Source: JAKVBH01 sp049800955 (GTDB lineage Bacteria > Pseudomonadota > Alphaproteobacteria > Rhodobacterales > Rhodobacteraceae). Taken from it: a DNA stretch of 64,000 bases. This document shows positions 17,232-26,066 of the stretch, one piece after another. Each line of letters begins with the position of its first letter. Position 1 is the stretch's first letter. The stretch spans positions 310,001 through 374,000 of the forward strand of contig NZ_JBNAGA010000003.1 of the NCBI RefSeq assembly GCF_049800955.1, given 5' to 3'. The notes beneath the pieces were generated by a model, which ran no database searches, was not told the origin of the DNA, and worked only from the letters and a program-made list of their open reading frames with translations. The translations under genes and the position numbers were made by a program.

Positions 17232-17670
17232 GGCTGGTGGGCTTTCGCATTTTTTCCCAACTTGTGAGCATGGCTGTCGAGCGGCTCGTGGTAAACAGTC
17301 TGCGATGATCTCCATGCCCGACATGTTCCGTTCAAACGCTTGCGGTGTCAGTCGCAGTCGCATGCTGAACCACGCGCGCAATCGGCAAACTTGCGGATGT
17401 GATTGAAACCGGTTGCAAAAAAATGAAACCGGTTGCAATATCATGTCCAGCATATCGATCCGGCGGGAATTAGGGGTTGACGTCTGCGTGCGGCAACGAC
17501 CTAATCCATCTTCAACGAGAGGCCGGCTGAAAGCTGGAGGGACACTATTACACCGACGTACGGACAAGGCGCATCAATCATGATGTAGAGCGCCGATGTT
17601 TGCAAAAGAATTCGGTTCATAATCCGAATAGGCCCGAAACAGGGTCACAACAATCCTTGGGAGGAAACCA
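17232..17670. other. Intergenic control region before the inositol-type ABC operon
   Basis: This 439-base stretch has no supportable gene. It contains the tandem LacI-type operators (17404-17437) and, at the far end, the GGGAGGAAACC ribosome-binding site of the binding-protein gene. Open frames crossing it on the minus strand are interrupted by the operators' logic and show no family features. Confidence 0.6.
17404..17437. promoter_or_regulatory. Tandem LacI-family operators
   Basis: Two identical 14-mers TGAAACCGGTTGCA at 17404-17417 and 17424-17437, centre-to-centre 20 bases. Each is a near-palindrome around AACCGGTT and fits the LacI/GalR operator consensus (TGNAANCGNTTNCA). The 20-base spacing puts both on the same helix face roughly two turns apart. 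They lie about 235 bases before the ABC-transporter/iolD genes, which they most likely control; the repressor is not encoded in this window. Confidence 0.75.
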
Positions 17671-18582
17671 ATGAAAAAACTACTTATGGCCGGTGCTGCG
17701 CTTGCAGTGATGGCGTCGGCAGCCGCCGCTGAACGCTATGTTGTCATCACGCACACGCAGGGCACGGATCCGTTCTGGCCTGTCGTGGAAAAAGGTGCCC
17801 GTGACGCCGCGGCCGCCGTCGGCGCAACAATTGAATACAATTTTGACGTCTCCGGTGACATGGCTGCCATGGCCGCACTGATCGAAGCCGCCGCAGCATC
17901 CGAACCTGATGGTATCGTTGTGTCTTTGCCCGATGCGGCCGCCCTCGGCCCGGCAATCAAATCCGCCGTTGCGGACGGTATTCCGGTCATCACGATGAAT
18001 TCCGGACTGGAATCGTCCGCAGAACTCGGCGCGTTGATGCACGTTGGCCAGCCAGAGCGCCTCGCGGGTGAGAAAGCCGGTGAGCGTGCGAAAGCCGAAG
18101 GCGTGACCAACGGTCTGTGCCTCAACCAGGAAGCATTCAACACGGCGCTTGTGGATCGTTGCTCGGGTTACTTCGACGGTCTGGGCGGTGATCTCAACAT
18201 GATCGACGTGTCGAATGACCCTGCACAAATCGAAACGCGGACGGCTGCGGCTCTGGAAGCCGACGAATCCATCGATGGCGTTCTCGCCGTCGGCCCGCAT
18301 GTCTGTGAAGCGGCCAACAAGGCGATCACGGCGGTTGGCGCAGAAGTGCATCTGGCATGTTTTGACCTGTCCCCCGGCGTGATGGACATGATCGAAGCAG
18401 GCGACGCTGCCTTCACGATCGATCAGCAGCAGCGTCTGCAAGGCTACATGCCGATCATCGTTCTGCACCTGTACAACAACCATGCGGGCCTACTGCCTGG
18501 CGCAAACATTCCCTCGGGCCCCGGCTTCGTGGATGCGTCCAACGCAGCATCGGTCAAAGAGCTCGCGGGCGTCGACAGATAA
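17671..18582 (+). CDS. Sugar/polyol ABC transporter periplasmic binding protein
   Basis: A 303-residue protein with a signal peptide (cleavage likely after AAAA at about 20) and the ribose-binding-protein fold of the LacI-type periplasmic family (GTDPFWPVVEKGARDAA; PDGIVVSLPDAAALGPAIKSAVADGIPVITMNSG). It is the first gene of a transporter set that ends in iolD, so myo-inositol or a relative is the likely ligand. ATG 17671 follows GGGAGGAAACC. A hairpin after the gene may keep its expression above that of the permease. Confidence 0.9.
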   Translation: MKKLLMAGAALAVMASAAAAERYVVITHTQGTDPFWPVVEKGARDAAAAVGATIEYNFDVSGDMAAMAALIEAAAASEPDGIVVSLPDAAALGPAIKSAVADGIPVITMNSGLESSAELGALMHVGQPERLAGEKAGERAKAEGVTNGLCLNQEAFNTALVDRCSGYFDGLGGDLNMIDVSNDPAQIETRTAAALEADESIDGVLAVGPHVCEAANKAITAVGAEVHLACFDLSPGVMDMIEAGDAAFTIDQQQRLQGYMPIIVLHLYNNHAGLLPGANIPSGPGFVDASNAASVKELAGVDR

Positions 18583-18611
18583 GTCGCCTCGGATGACATG
18601 ACATCCACGAG

Positions 18612-18636
18612 ACAGGCGGGGCCTCGCTCCGCCTGT
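18612..18636 (+). other. Intercistronic hairpin
   Basis: An inverted repeat with 11-base arms (ACAGGCGGGGC and GCTCCGCCTGT, one G-U pair) and a three-base loop lies between the binding-protein gene and the permease gene. It has only three T's after it. Such structures usually protect the upstream message or partly terminate, giving excess binding protein. Confidence 0.6.
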
Positions 18637-18675
18637 TTCACACCCGGCTGATGATTTGCAGAACACCAAGAGGGC

Positions 18676-19845
18676 ATGATGGCGCAACGCAGCGAATCCG
18701 ATAGATTGGCAGATGAAACCTGGCTTCAGCGTACGATCAGGAAACCTGAAATAGGGGCCTTTGTCGTGATGATCGTGATCATCGTGGCACTGACGGCAGC
18801 GTCAAACGGGAAAGCGTTCAACGCGCTTGGGTTGAAAAACAATATCCAGATTATTTCTCAGTACGGCATCATCGCAATCGGTGCGGCGATGTTGATGATC
18901 GCGGGCGAATTCGATCTCTCCATTGGATCGATGATCGGGTTTGCCGGCATGTCTATGGCGCTCATGCTGAAATGGGGTTTGCCCTTCGGGCTTGGGGAAG
19001 CCACGCCCTTGATGGCTTTCGCGCTCACGCTTGCGATGACCTTGGCCATAGGATGGGCCATAGGCACCATCGTCGTCCGATCCGGATTGTCGAGCTTCAT
19101 CGTAACCTTGGGCTTTTTGTTTTTCCTGCGTGGCGTCACGGAAGTGGCCTTCCGCCTGATCAACAAATCCACTCAGGTCTCCGGCCTGCCGGATTTCAAA
19201 GAGGAAAGCTGGGTCGCCTGGTCCTTCGGGGGGGAGGTGTTCGGCTGGTTCTATGACGCGTGGTTCTGGCTTGGGCAAAGGTTTGTCGACATGGGGTTTG
19301 AGCGCACGGATCAATGGTTCCTGCTCGGCGGCAACCTCAACCGGCGCGGAACGCAATGGGTTGAAGGTTTCGATGCGCGCTTCTTCTGGTTCATCCTGAT
19401 CGCCGTTGTCGCGAGCTTTGTGCTGTCACGCACCAAGCTGGGCAACTGGATCTTTGCGACGGGTGACAACAAGGAAAGCGCACGGGCCAACGGCGTACCT
19501 GTGAACAAGGTCAAGGTAGGGCTCTTCATGTTCACCGCGTTTTGCGCGACGATCTTCGCCGCTTGCCAGGTGTTTGAAAACAACACGGCCGATGCCGCGA
19601 AGGGCAACCTGATGGAGCTCTTCGCCATCGCCATTGCCGTTGTTGGCGGGACGCTCATGACAGGCGGGTTTGGCTCGATCCTCGGCGTTGTCTTCGGCGC
19701 CATCACCGTGGGCCTGGTGTCCAATGCTGTATTCTTCATTCCGGCGATCGACGGCGCGTGGTTCCGCGTGTTTCTGGGCGCGATCCTCTTGGCGGCGGTC
19801 TTTGCCAATGAACGCATCCGCAAGCGCATCACTGGGGGGATATGA
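18676..19845 (+). CDS. Sugar/polyol ABC transporter permease
   Basis: A 389-residue membrane protein of the RbsC/FrcC type. LMIAGEFDLSIGSMIGFAGM and the later GTLMTGGFGSILGVVFGA are the conserved segments. It is about 55 residues longer than RbsC because of a polar, tryptophan-rich loop near 165-230. Start may be 18676 or the next codon 18679, the latter having better spacing to AAGAGGG. Its stop overlaps the ATPase start (ATGA). Confidence 0.9.
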   Translation: MMAQRSESDRLADETWLQRTIRKPEIGAFVVMIVIIVALTAASNGKAFNALGLKNNIQIISQYGIIAIGAAMLMIAGEFDLSIGSMIGFAGMSMALMLKWGLPFGLGEATPLMAFALTLAMTLAIGWAIGTIVVRSGLSSFIVTLGFLFFLRGVTEVAFRLINKSTQVSGLPDFKEESWVAWSFGGEVFGWFYDAWFWLGQRFVDMGFERTDQWFLLGGNLNRRGTQWVEGFDARFFWFILIAVVASFVLSRTKLGNWIFATGDNKESARANGVPVNKVKVGLFMFTAFCATIFAACQVFENNTADAAKGNLMELFAIAIAVVGGTLMTGGFGSILGVVFGAITVGLVSNAVFFIPAIDGAWFRVFLGAILLAAVFANERIRKRITGGI

Positions 19846-20621
19846 TCATGGCGGCTCAACCTTATATGCGCGTCGAAAATCTCGTGAAGCGGTTTGGTCC
19901 TTTCACGGCTTTGGGAGGTGTGACGCTTGAGGTGTATCCCGGTGAAGTGCACGCGCTTCTGGGCGACAATGGCGCGGGTAAATCCACGCTGATCAAGACG
20001 CTGGCCGGTGTGCATGAGCCCACCGAGGGGCAGATCTTCATCGAAGGCCAGCCCGTCAATTTCCGAAGCCCGCGCGACGCGTCCAACGCCGGGATCGGGA
20101 CCGTGTATCAAGATCTCGCGGTCAATCCGTTGATGTCTGTGACGCGCAACTTCTTCATGGGGCGCGAGCTCACCACCGCCTGGGGCGCCTTGCGCATGTC
20201 GGAGATGGATCGCATCACCCATGATGAAATGCTCAAGATCGGGATTGATATTTCCGATCCGACGCAGGCCGTGGGCACGATGTCTGGTGGTCAGCGGCAG
20301 ACGCTGGCCATCGCCCGTGCGATCTACTTTGGTGCGAAGGTTTTGATCCTTGATGAGCCTACGTCCGCACTGGGCCAAAAGCAGCAGATGGAAGTGCTCA
20401 AGACAATCAAACGGGTGAATAACCGGGGCGATATCGCGATCATTTTCATCACCCACAACGAGATTCACTCCCGCCTTGTGGGCGACAGGTTTACCTTTCT
20501 GGCGCTTGGCAAGGTCATCGGCGCGGGCAAATCCGAGGATATCAGCGATGTGGAAATGCGCCGCCTGATGTCCGGCGGTGTCGAGATGGGCGATCTCAAA
20601 CAGGAACTGGCGGCGATCTGA
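19842..20621 (+). CDS. Sugar/polyol ABC transporter ATP-binding protein
   Basis: A 259-residue single-domain ATPase: Walker A GDNGAGKST near 45-53, signature MSGGQRQT, Walker B VLILDEPTSALG, and switch His in FITHN. It has one ABC domain, as in FrcA, unlike two-domain RbsA-type proteins. Translationally coupled to the permease. A hairpin (GTGCAGGG/CCCTGCAC arms, 20649-20676) follows before iolD. Confidence 0.92.
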   Translation: MIMAAQPYMRVENLVKRFGPFTALGGVTLEVYPGEVHALLGDNGAGKSTLIKTLAGVHEPTEGQIFIEGQPVNFRSPRDASNAGIGTVYQDLAVNPLMSVTRNFFMGRELTTAWGALRMSEMDRITHDEMLKIGIDISDPTQAVGTMSGGQRQTLAIARAIYFGAKVLILDEPTSALGQKQQMEVLKTIKRVNNRGDIAIIFITHNEIHSRLVGDRFTFLALGKVIGAGKSEDISDVEMRRLMSGGVEMGDLKQELAAI

Positions 20622-20648
20622 TGGGCCCATCGGCGCATATCTCATGGC

Positions 20649-20676
20649 GTGCAGGGGACCGGTCGGATCCCTGCAC
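20649..20676 (+). other. Hairpin between ABC ATPase and iolD
   Basis: Arms GTGCAGGG and CCCTGCAC separated by 12 bases, with no T-run afterwards. It could attenuate or stabilise the message between the transporter genes and iolD; it is not a canonical terminator. Confidence 0.4.
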
Positions 20677-20781
20677 AACCTGCATCGATGCATCAGGTCC
20701 GGCGCCGGCATCCTGATCTCATCCACCGCGACGCCTCTGAACGAGGGCCGGTGCGCGGCTCTTTATTGACGAGGCTTTGAC

Positions 20782-22614
20782 ATGACAAAAACGATCCGAC
20801 TGACAGCGGCGCAAGCAATGATGCGCTGGCTCTGCGCCCAAAAGACACCCACAGGTGAGACCTTTATTGCCGGATGCTGGGGCATCTTTGGCCATGGCAA
20901 CGTCGCAGGATTGGGCGAGGCGCTGCACTCCGTGCGTGAGACACTGCCCACCTACCGCGGCCACAATGAACAGACGATGGCGCATACCGCGATTGCCTAT
21001 GCCAAGCAGATGCGACGGGACCGGGCCATGATGGTCACGACGTCAATCGGCCCGGGCGCCACAAATGTCGTCACTGCGGCAGCGTTAGCCCATTGCAATC
21101 GCCTGCCGGTCTTGATTGTGCCGGGGGATGTCTTTGCTTCCCGCGCGCCAGATCCGGTTTTGCAACAGCCCGAGGTCTTTCAGGATGGCACCGTCAGCGC
21201 GAATGACTGCTTCCGCCCTGTGAGCCGCTATTACGACCGGATCTCGCGGCCCGAACATGTTTTGACGGCGCTGCCCCGCGCCATGCGTGTTTTGACCGAT
21301 CCCGCTGAATGCGGCCCCGTCACATTGGCCTTTTGTCAGGACACGCAAGCGGAGGCTTTTGACTATCCCGAGAGTTTCTTTGAGGAACGTGTCTGGCGGA
21401 CCCGCGCGCCGCAGCCTGATCCCATGGAGGTCTCCACGGTCGCAGACCTTTTGGCAAGTGCCGCGTCGCCGGTCATCGTCGCAGGCGGGGGGGTGCTCTA
21501 TGGCCGTGCGGAAACGGCGCTCCAGACGTTCTGCGAGGCGCATAACATCCCGATCGTTGAGACACAGGCGGGCAAATCCTCTCTGCCGTGGGATCATCCC
21601 CTCAACCTCGGTCCAGTGGGCGTCACAGGGGGCGAGGCCGCCAATGATGCGTGCGCGCGCGCGGATGTGGTCATCGGTGTCGGGACGCGGTTTCAGGATT
21701 TCACGACCGGCTCCTGGTCGATCTTTCGCAACCCCGAGCGCCGTCTCGTCAGCCTGAATGTGCAGCCCTACGATGCGATGAAACATGGGGCGGAACCGAT
21801 CTGTGCGGATGCCACAGCGGGTCTGACGGCCTTGTCTGAGGCCTTGGGCGATCTGAAATTCGAAGCACCATCTGCGGTCGCCAAGAGCGCTTGGTTTGCC
21901 AAGGTTGATCCATTGACCGCGCCGCCTGAGACGGGCAATGCCCTGCCCACGGACATGCAGGTCGTGGGCGCTGTCCAGCGGGCGCAAACAGAGCAAACCG
22001 TGGTCATGGGCGCAGCGGGTACGATGCCAGGCGAGCTCCACAAACTCTGGAAAGCGCAAGGGCCGGGCGGGTATCACATGGAGTACGGGTTCTCCTGCAT
22101 GGGATATGAGATCGCGGGGGCGCTTGGCATCAAGATGGCTGAGCCGGAGCGCGATGTGATTGCGATGGTCGGTGACGGCTCCTACATGATGGCCAATTCC
22201 GAAATGGCGACCGCCGCCATGATGGGCGCGGGATTTACCGTCGTTGTGACGGACAATCGTGGTTTTGGCTGTATCAACCGGCTGCAAATGGGCACCGGCG
22301 GGGCGGAGTTCAACAACCTCCTCGATACCGCCCACCATGTGAACCCTTCACAGATCGACTTCGCGGCGCATGCGGCGTCCATGGGCGCGACGGCCGTCAA
22401 GGTCGCGTCGATTGCGGAGCTTGAAGAGCATCTGGCCAAGGCCAAAGGCGCGGACCGGCCCTATGTCATCGTGATCGATACCGATCCTTACCCCTCGACC
22501 GAACATGGCGGGGCCTGGTGGGATGTGGGCGTGCCGGAAGTGTCACAGCGCGACAGCGTGCGCGCGGCGCGTGAGGCATGGGATCAGGGTCGCAAGGATC
22601 AAAAGCTCACATGA
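20782..22614 (+). CDS. iolD: 3D-(3,5/4)-trihydroxycyclohexane-1,2-dione acylhydrolase
   Basis: A 610-residue thiamine-diphosphate enzyme of the IolD family, of typical length. The TPP/Mg motif begins VGDGSYMMANSEM at about 463 and runs to VTDN some 28 residues on; the N-terminal part has the glutamate-bearing YRGHNEQTMAHTAIAYAKQ typical of IolD. It opens the ring of 3D-trihydroxycyclohexane-1,2-dione in myo-inositol catabolism. No other iol genes are in the window, so the pathway is split in this genome. ATG 20782 follows GACGAGGC. A 67-residue membrane protein overlaps its stop. Confidence 0.93.
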   Translation: MTKTIRLTAAQAMMRWLCAQKTPTGETFIAGCWGIFGHGNVAGLGEALHSVRETLPTYRGHNEQTMAHTAIAYAKQMRRDRAMMVTTSIGPGATNVVTAAALAHCNRLPVLIVPGDVFASRAPDPVLQQPEVFQDGTVSANDCFRPVSRYYDRISRPEHVLTALPRAMRVLTDPAECGPVTLAFCQDTQAEAFDYPESFFEERVWRTRAPQPDPMEVSTVADLLASAASPVIVAGGGVLYGRAETALQTFCEAHNIPIVETQAGKSSLPWDHPLNLGPVGVTGGEAANDACARADVVIGVGTRFQDFTTGSWSIFRNPERRLVSLNVQPYDAMKHGAEPICADATAGLTALSEALGDLKFEAPSAVAKSAWFAKVDPLTAPPETGNALPTDMQVVGAVQRAQTEQTVVMGAAGTMPGELHKLWKAQGPGGYHMEYGFSCMGYEIAGALGIKMAEPERDVIAMVGDGSYMMANSEMATAAMMGAGFTVVVTDNRGFGCINRLQMGTGGAEFNNLLDTAHHVNPSQIDFAAHAASMGATAVKVASIAELEEHLAKAKGADRPYVIVIDTDPYPSTEHGGAWWDVGVPEVSQRDSVRAAREAWDQGRKDQKLT

Positions 22615-22817
22615 AGAAGCTCTTTGACGTGCAACTGCCATTTTTTGTGCCGCTGTGGCGGCGCATTGCTCTGGTGGTTGCGTGTCTGGTGTGGGCAGGG
22701 CTCGAATATGCCTGGGGCAACCCGGGCTGGGCCCTGCTGTTTCTCGGGATAGGGACGTGGTGCGCGCACCAGTTTTTCATCGCCTTCGATCCGCCCGATC
22801 CGGGGGAAGGCACTTAG
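22611..22817 (+). CDS. Small two-TM membrane protein coupled to iolD
   Basis: A 68-residue protein whose ATG overlaps the iolD stop (ATGA), so it is translationally coupled. Two hydrophobic helices (RIALVVACLVWAGLEYAWG and GWALLFLGIGTWCAHQFFIAF) and a C-terminal DPPDPGEGT tail. I do not recognise a family. Location suggests a role tied to the inositol operon, but it may simply be a conserved small membrane protein. Confidence 0.65.
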   Translation: MKKLFDVQLPFFVPLWRRIALVVACLVWAGLEYAWGNPGWALLFLGIGTWCAHQFFIAFDPPDPGEGT

Positions 22818-23018
22818 ACGATGGTCGTGAGCAGGGCGCTCGTCAGGTCTGGAGGCAGTCGCTAGCGAACAGAGCATGTGCGCGCGCATCATGCTCTTAG
22901 ATTCGTTTTTGGCTAAAGCCCTTCGCGAAAAACCTGAATCACGAAAACACTGCCAAGCAACTGCTGTCTCGTGATGCTCGATGTAATGGTTTTCGTCGAA
23001 GTGCTTTAATGGGAATTT

Positions 23019-23094
<76 letters not shown>

Positions 23095-23166
23095 ATCTTT
23101 TGTGCGTTGCGGGATACGCAAAGCAGGTGGCGGACGCAAGAGAAAAACTGCGTCCGCGACCGAATT

Positions 23167-23487
23167 TTAGCTGTCATCATCCTCAGAGGCGACATCGGCA
23201 ATCTCGTCAAGCGAGACGTTGTCGTCATCATCATCTTCAAGCACATCATCGCCGAGATCGACGTCAACATCATCATCATCTTCGATGACCGCGTCTTCGT
23301 CTTCGACGGCCTTCATTTTCGTGGTTTCCGCATCTTCGGCATCCGCGGCAATCATCCGGTTCTTGGACTGATCAAATTTAACCACTTCGCCTGTGTATGG
23401 GCTCACGATCGGATCGCGGTTCATATCGTAAAAGCGTTTGCCTGTGGTCGGGCACAGGCGTTTCACGCCCCATTCTTCTTTGGGCAT
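23167..23487 (-). CDS. FYDLN-acid family protein (TIGR02300)
   Basis: A 106-residue protein with an N-terminal conserved patch (WGVKRLCPTTGKRFYDMN and a second PYTGEVV) and a very acidic tail rich in Asp and Glu from about residue 60. This is the alphaproteobacterial TIGR02300 family, named for the FYDLN motif, here FYDMN. Function unknown; the acidic tail suggests binding to a basic partner. Start follows AAGAGGGATCC. Confidence 0.9.
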   Translation of the reverse strand: MPKEEWGVKRLCPTTGKRFYDMNRDPIVSPYTGEVVKFDQSKNRMIAADAEDAETTKMKAVEDEDAVIEDDDDVDVDLGDDVLEDDDDDNVSLDEIADVASEDDDS

Positions 23488-23570
23488 CGGATCCCTCTTT
23501 CACTCTTGGGCTTGCGGACAGTTCCGCTCCCCTGCCATAACGGTCAGACCCTGTCAAACCGTTGCATCCT

Positions 23571-24293
23571 ATGAGCGCCCATATGGGACACCTGACCCTG
23601 TCCGGCAACCCCCCGATCTCGATTGCCTTGCGTCGCTCCGCGCGGGCGCGCCGCATGACGCTGCGCATCTCCGGGTTGGATGGGCGGATTACACTGACGC
23701 TGCCGCGCGGGATCAATGAGCGGGAAGCGCAGGCCTTTGCCGCCGAAAAAGAAGCGTGGTTGCGCAAGCACCTGGCCAAGCAGAGCGCGCCTCAAAGAAT
23801 CGCACAAGGCACCTCCATTCCAATCGAGGGCAGGCCGCGCAAACTGGTCGCGGGGCAGGGCAAGCGCATAACGCTATCGGATGATGCATTGACCTTGCCG
23901 CTGGATGACGGACGCGGGGGGCCGCGTTTGCGCGCTTGGATCAAGGCACAGGCGCGCCAGCGATTGGCAAATGCGTCGGATCACTATGCCGCCAAGCTCG
24001 GGCGCGATTATAGCCGGATCACGATGCGGGACACGCGCTCGCGGTGGGGGTCGTGTTCGTCCCAGCGCGCGCTGAACTATTCCTGGCGTTTGTATATGGC
24101 GCCGCCCGACGTGCTCGATTACGTGGCCGCGCATGAGGTGGCGCATCTGGCGGAGATGAATCATTCGCCGGCGTTCTGGGCTGTTGTCGAGCGGTTGTAT
24201 GGACCCCATGCCGCGCAGCGCAGCTGGCTGCGGACCCATGGCAATGCCTTGCACACTTACATTTTCGACGCCCAGCCGGGCGCAGGCGATTGA
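23571..24293 (+). CDS. YgjP-like M48-type metallopeptidase (DUF45)
   Basis: A 240-residue protein of the YgjP/DUF45 family. Zinc motif HEVAHLAEMNHS at about 188-199 (HExxH plus downstream His) follows the family signature SRWGSCSSQRALNYSWRL. Members resemble SprT and minigluzincins; the natural substrate is unknown. Start is ATG 23571; another ATG at 23583 is possible. The stop overlaps a possible upstream start of the GntR gene. Confidence 0.87.
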   Translation: MSAHMGHLTLSGNPPISIALRRSARARRMTLRISGLDGRITLTLPRGINEREAQAFAAEKEAWLRKHLAKQSAPQRIAQGTSIPIEGRPRKLVAGQGKRITLSDDALTLPLDDGRGGPRLRAWIKAQARQRLANASDHYAAKLGRDYSRITMRDTRSRWGSCSSQRALNYSWRLYMAPPDVLDYVAAHEVAHLAEMNHSPAFWAVVERLYGPHAAQRSWLRTHGNALHTYIFDAQPGAGD

Positions 24294-24325
24294 CCTGGCG
24301 CGCATTTGTGATCACAACATGGGCG

Positions 24326-24973
24326 ATGTTGATCTCACAGCGCAACGATGCCGTTCTGTCGGCCCATGACACCGTCTACCGAGGCTTGCGCACGCGCATC
24401 ATGCACGGCGAAATTGCGCCGGGCTCTGCCATGACATTGCGCGGGATCGGCAAGGAATTTGACGTCTCGATGACGCCCGCGCGGGAAGCGGTTCGGCGTC
24501 TGGTGGCAGAAGGCGCTTTCTCGATGTCCTCCTCTGGTCGTGTCTCAACGCCGGAATTGAGCAGTGAGCGCATCGAGGAACTGGCGGCTCTTCGGGCTTT
24601 GATCGAGGTTGAGCTTGCCTCGCGGGCCCTGCCGCGGGCGCATATGGCGCTGATTGAACGTCTCCAGAGCATCAACGGCCAGATTGCGGATGTGATTTCC
24701 AATCGTGATGCCGTGGGCTACATTCGCTCCAATCTTGAGTTTCATCGGACGCTTTATCTGCGCGCCCAAGCGCCTGCGATGCTGGCCATGGCAGAAACCG
24801 TCTGGCTGCAACTGGGCCCGACCATGCGCGCGCTCTACGGACGGTTGCGGCGGACCGAACCCCCGCATTTTCACAAGCTGATTATATCTGCGCTCAAGGC
24901 GGGGGATGAGCCCGGCTTGCGCCTTGCGGTGCGCTCGGATGTGACCCAGGGCTTGAAACTTCTGACAACCTGA
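24326..24973 (+). CDS. GntR-family regulator (FadR/FCD subfamily)
   Basis: A 215-residue regulator: winged helix at about 10-75 (VYRGLRTRIMHGEIAPGSAMTLRGIGKEF, SMTPAREAVRRLVAEG) and an all-helical FCD ligand domain from about 80. FCD members usually bind metal and small carboxylates and control nearby catabolic genes; no obvious target is adjacent on this strand. The start is uncertain: ATG 24326, GTG 24308 or TTG 24290. Confidence 0.87.
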   Translation: MLISQRNDAVLSAHDTVYRGLRTRIMHGEIAPGSAMTLRGIGKEFDVSMTPAREAVRRLVAEGAFSMSSSGRVSTPELSSERIEELAALRALIEVELASRALPRAHMALIERLQSINGQIADVISNRDAVGYIRSNLEFHRTLYLRAQAPAMLAMAETVWLQLGPTMRALYGRLRRTEPPHFHKLIISALKAGDEPGLRLAVRSDVTQGLKLLTT

Positions 24974-24990
24974 GCTGCCGGGTTTCTGGA

Positions 24991-25953
24991 TCAGGCCGCG
25001 AGGCCCTTGGAGCCCAGATCAAGGAACTTCTGACGCCGTGACAGGCGCAGCTCTGACGCCTCTTTCTGGTCCAATTCGTCCAACAGCTGCGCGATGGCCG
25101 CGCCGACCATCTCGATGGTTGCCTGACGGTCACGCTGCGCGCCGCCAACCGGCTCGGGGATGATCCTGTCACAGACGCCGAGTTTGTAGAGATCCTGCGC
25201 GGTGAGCCGCAAAGCTTCGGCCGCTTCGCGCATTTTCTCGGCGTCTTTCCACAAAATGGAGGCGCAGCCCTCGGGGCTGATGACGGAATAGACCGAATGC
25301 TCCAGCATCGCGACACGATTGGCCGTTGCAAAGGCGACCGCTCCGCCAGATCCGCCCTCGCCAATAATGACGGAGATCAGCGGCACGCCGATGGATAGAC
25401 AGGTTTCCGTCGAGCGGGCGATGGCCTCCGATTGCCCGCGCTCCTCGGCGCCTTTTCCCGGATAGGCGCCCGGCGTATCGACCAGTGTTACAACGGGCAA
25501 GCCAAACCGGTCCGCCATTTCCATCAGGCGGATCGCCTTGCGGTAGCCTTCCGGGCGGGCCATGCCGAAATTACGCTGCAGGCGGCTCGATGTGTCGGAG
25601 CCTTTTTCATGCCCGATGACCATCACGGGCCTGTCGTTCAGCCGCGCAAGCCCGCCCATAACGGCCTGATCCTCGCCGAAGCCGCGATCGCCCGCAAGCG
25701 GGGTGAATTCAGTGAACAACGTCTCGATATAGTCGCGGCAATGCGGGCGCTCGGGATGACGCGCGACCTGGCACTTTCGCCAAGGCGTCAGATCCGCATA
25801 GAGATCCACCAGCATCTCAGCGGCTTTGCTATCCAGCGCGCTGGCCTCCTGCTCGACATCCATCTCTTCATTTTGGCGCGCCAGCGCGCGCAGTTCCTCG
25901 GCCTTGCCTTCAATCTCGGCCAGCGGTTTTTCAAAATCGAGATAATGCGCCAT
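24991..25953 (-). CDS. accA: Acetyl-CoA carboxylase carboxyltransferase subunit alpha
   Basis: A 320-residue protein starting MAHYLDFEKPLAEIEGK, the conserved AccA start, and of normal length. The crotonase-like core carries RNFGMARPEGYRKAIRLM and the oxyanion segment GEGGSGGAVA. With AccD it moves the carboxyl from biotin to acetyl-CoA in fatty-acid synthesis. A GGAGGG site lies six bases before ATG 25953. The frame remains open upstream but without homology. accD is not in the window. Confidence 0.96.
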   Translation of the reverse strand: MAHYLDFEKPLAEIEGKAEELRALARQNEEMDVEQEASALDSKAAEMLVDLYADLTPWRKCQVARHPERPHCRDYIETLFTEFTPLAGDRGFGEDQAVMGGLARLNDRPVMVIGHEKGSDTSSRLQRNFGMARPEGYRKAIRLMEMADRFGLPVVTLVDTPGAYPGKGAEERGQSEAIARSTETCLSIGVPLISVIIGEGGSGGAVAFATANRVAMLEHSVYSVISPEGCASILWKDAEKMREAAEALRLTAQDLYKLGVCDRIIPEPVGGAQRDRQATIEMVGAAIAQLLDELDQKEASELRLSRRQKFLDLGSKGLAA

Positions 25954-26066
25954 GGAACCCTCCAGCTGCTCGCTCGTTATATGGCGCGGCATCGCGGGGG
26001 ATGCAATAAAGCAAGATTTGCCGGGATGGGCTGTGCCAAGGTCGGTTTGAGCAGAAGGAGAGCCAA

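Noticed and set aside
17142..17567. Minus-strand frame through the LacI-operator region
   Set aside because: No start signal, no protein-like pattern, and it would span the operators and part of the cyclase gene end.
19311..20726. Open frame of 471 codons on the - strand opposite the ABC permease and ATPase
   Set aside because: Both + strand genes are unmistakable; the frame is a by-product of codon bias.
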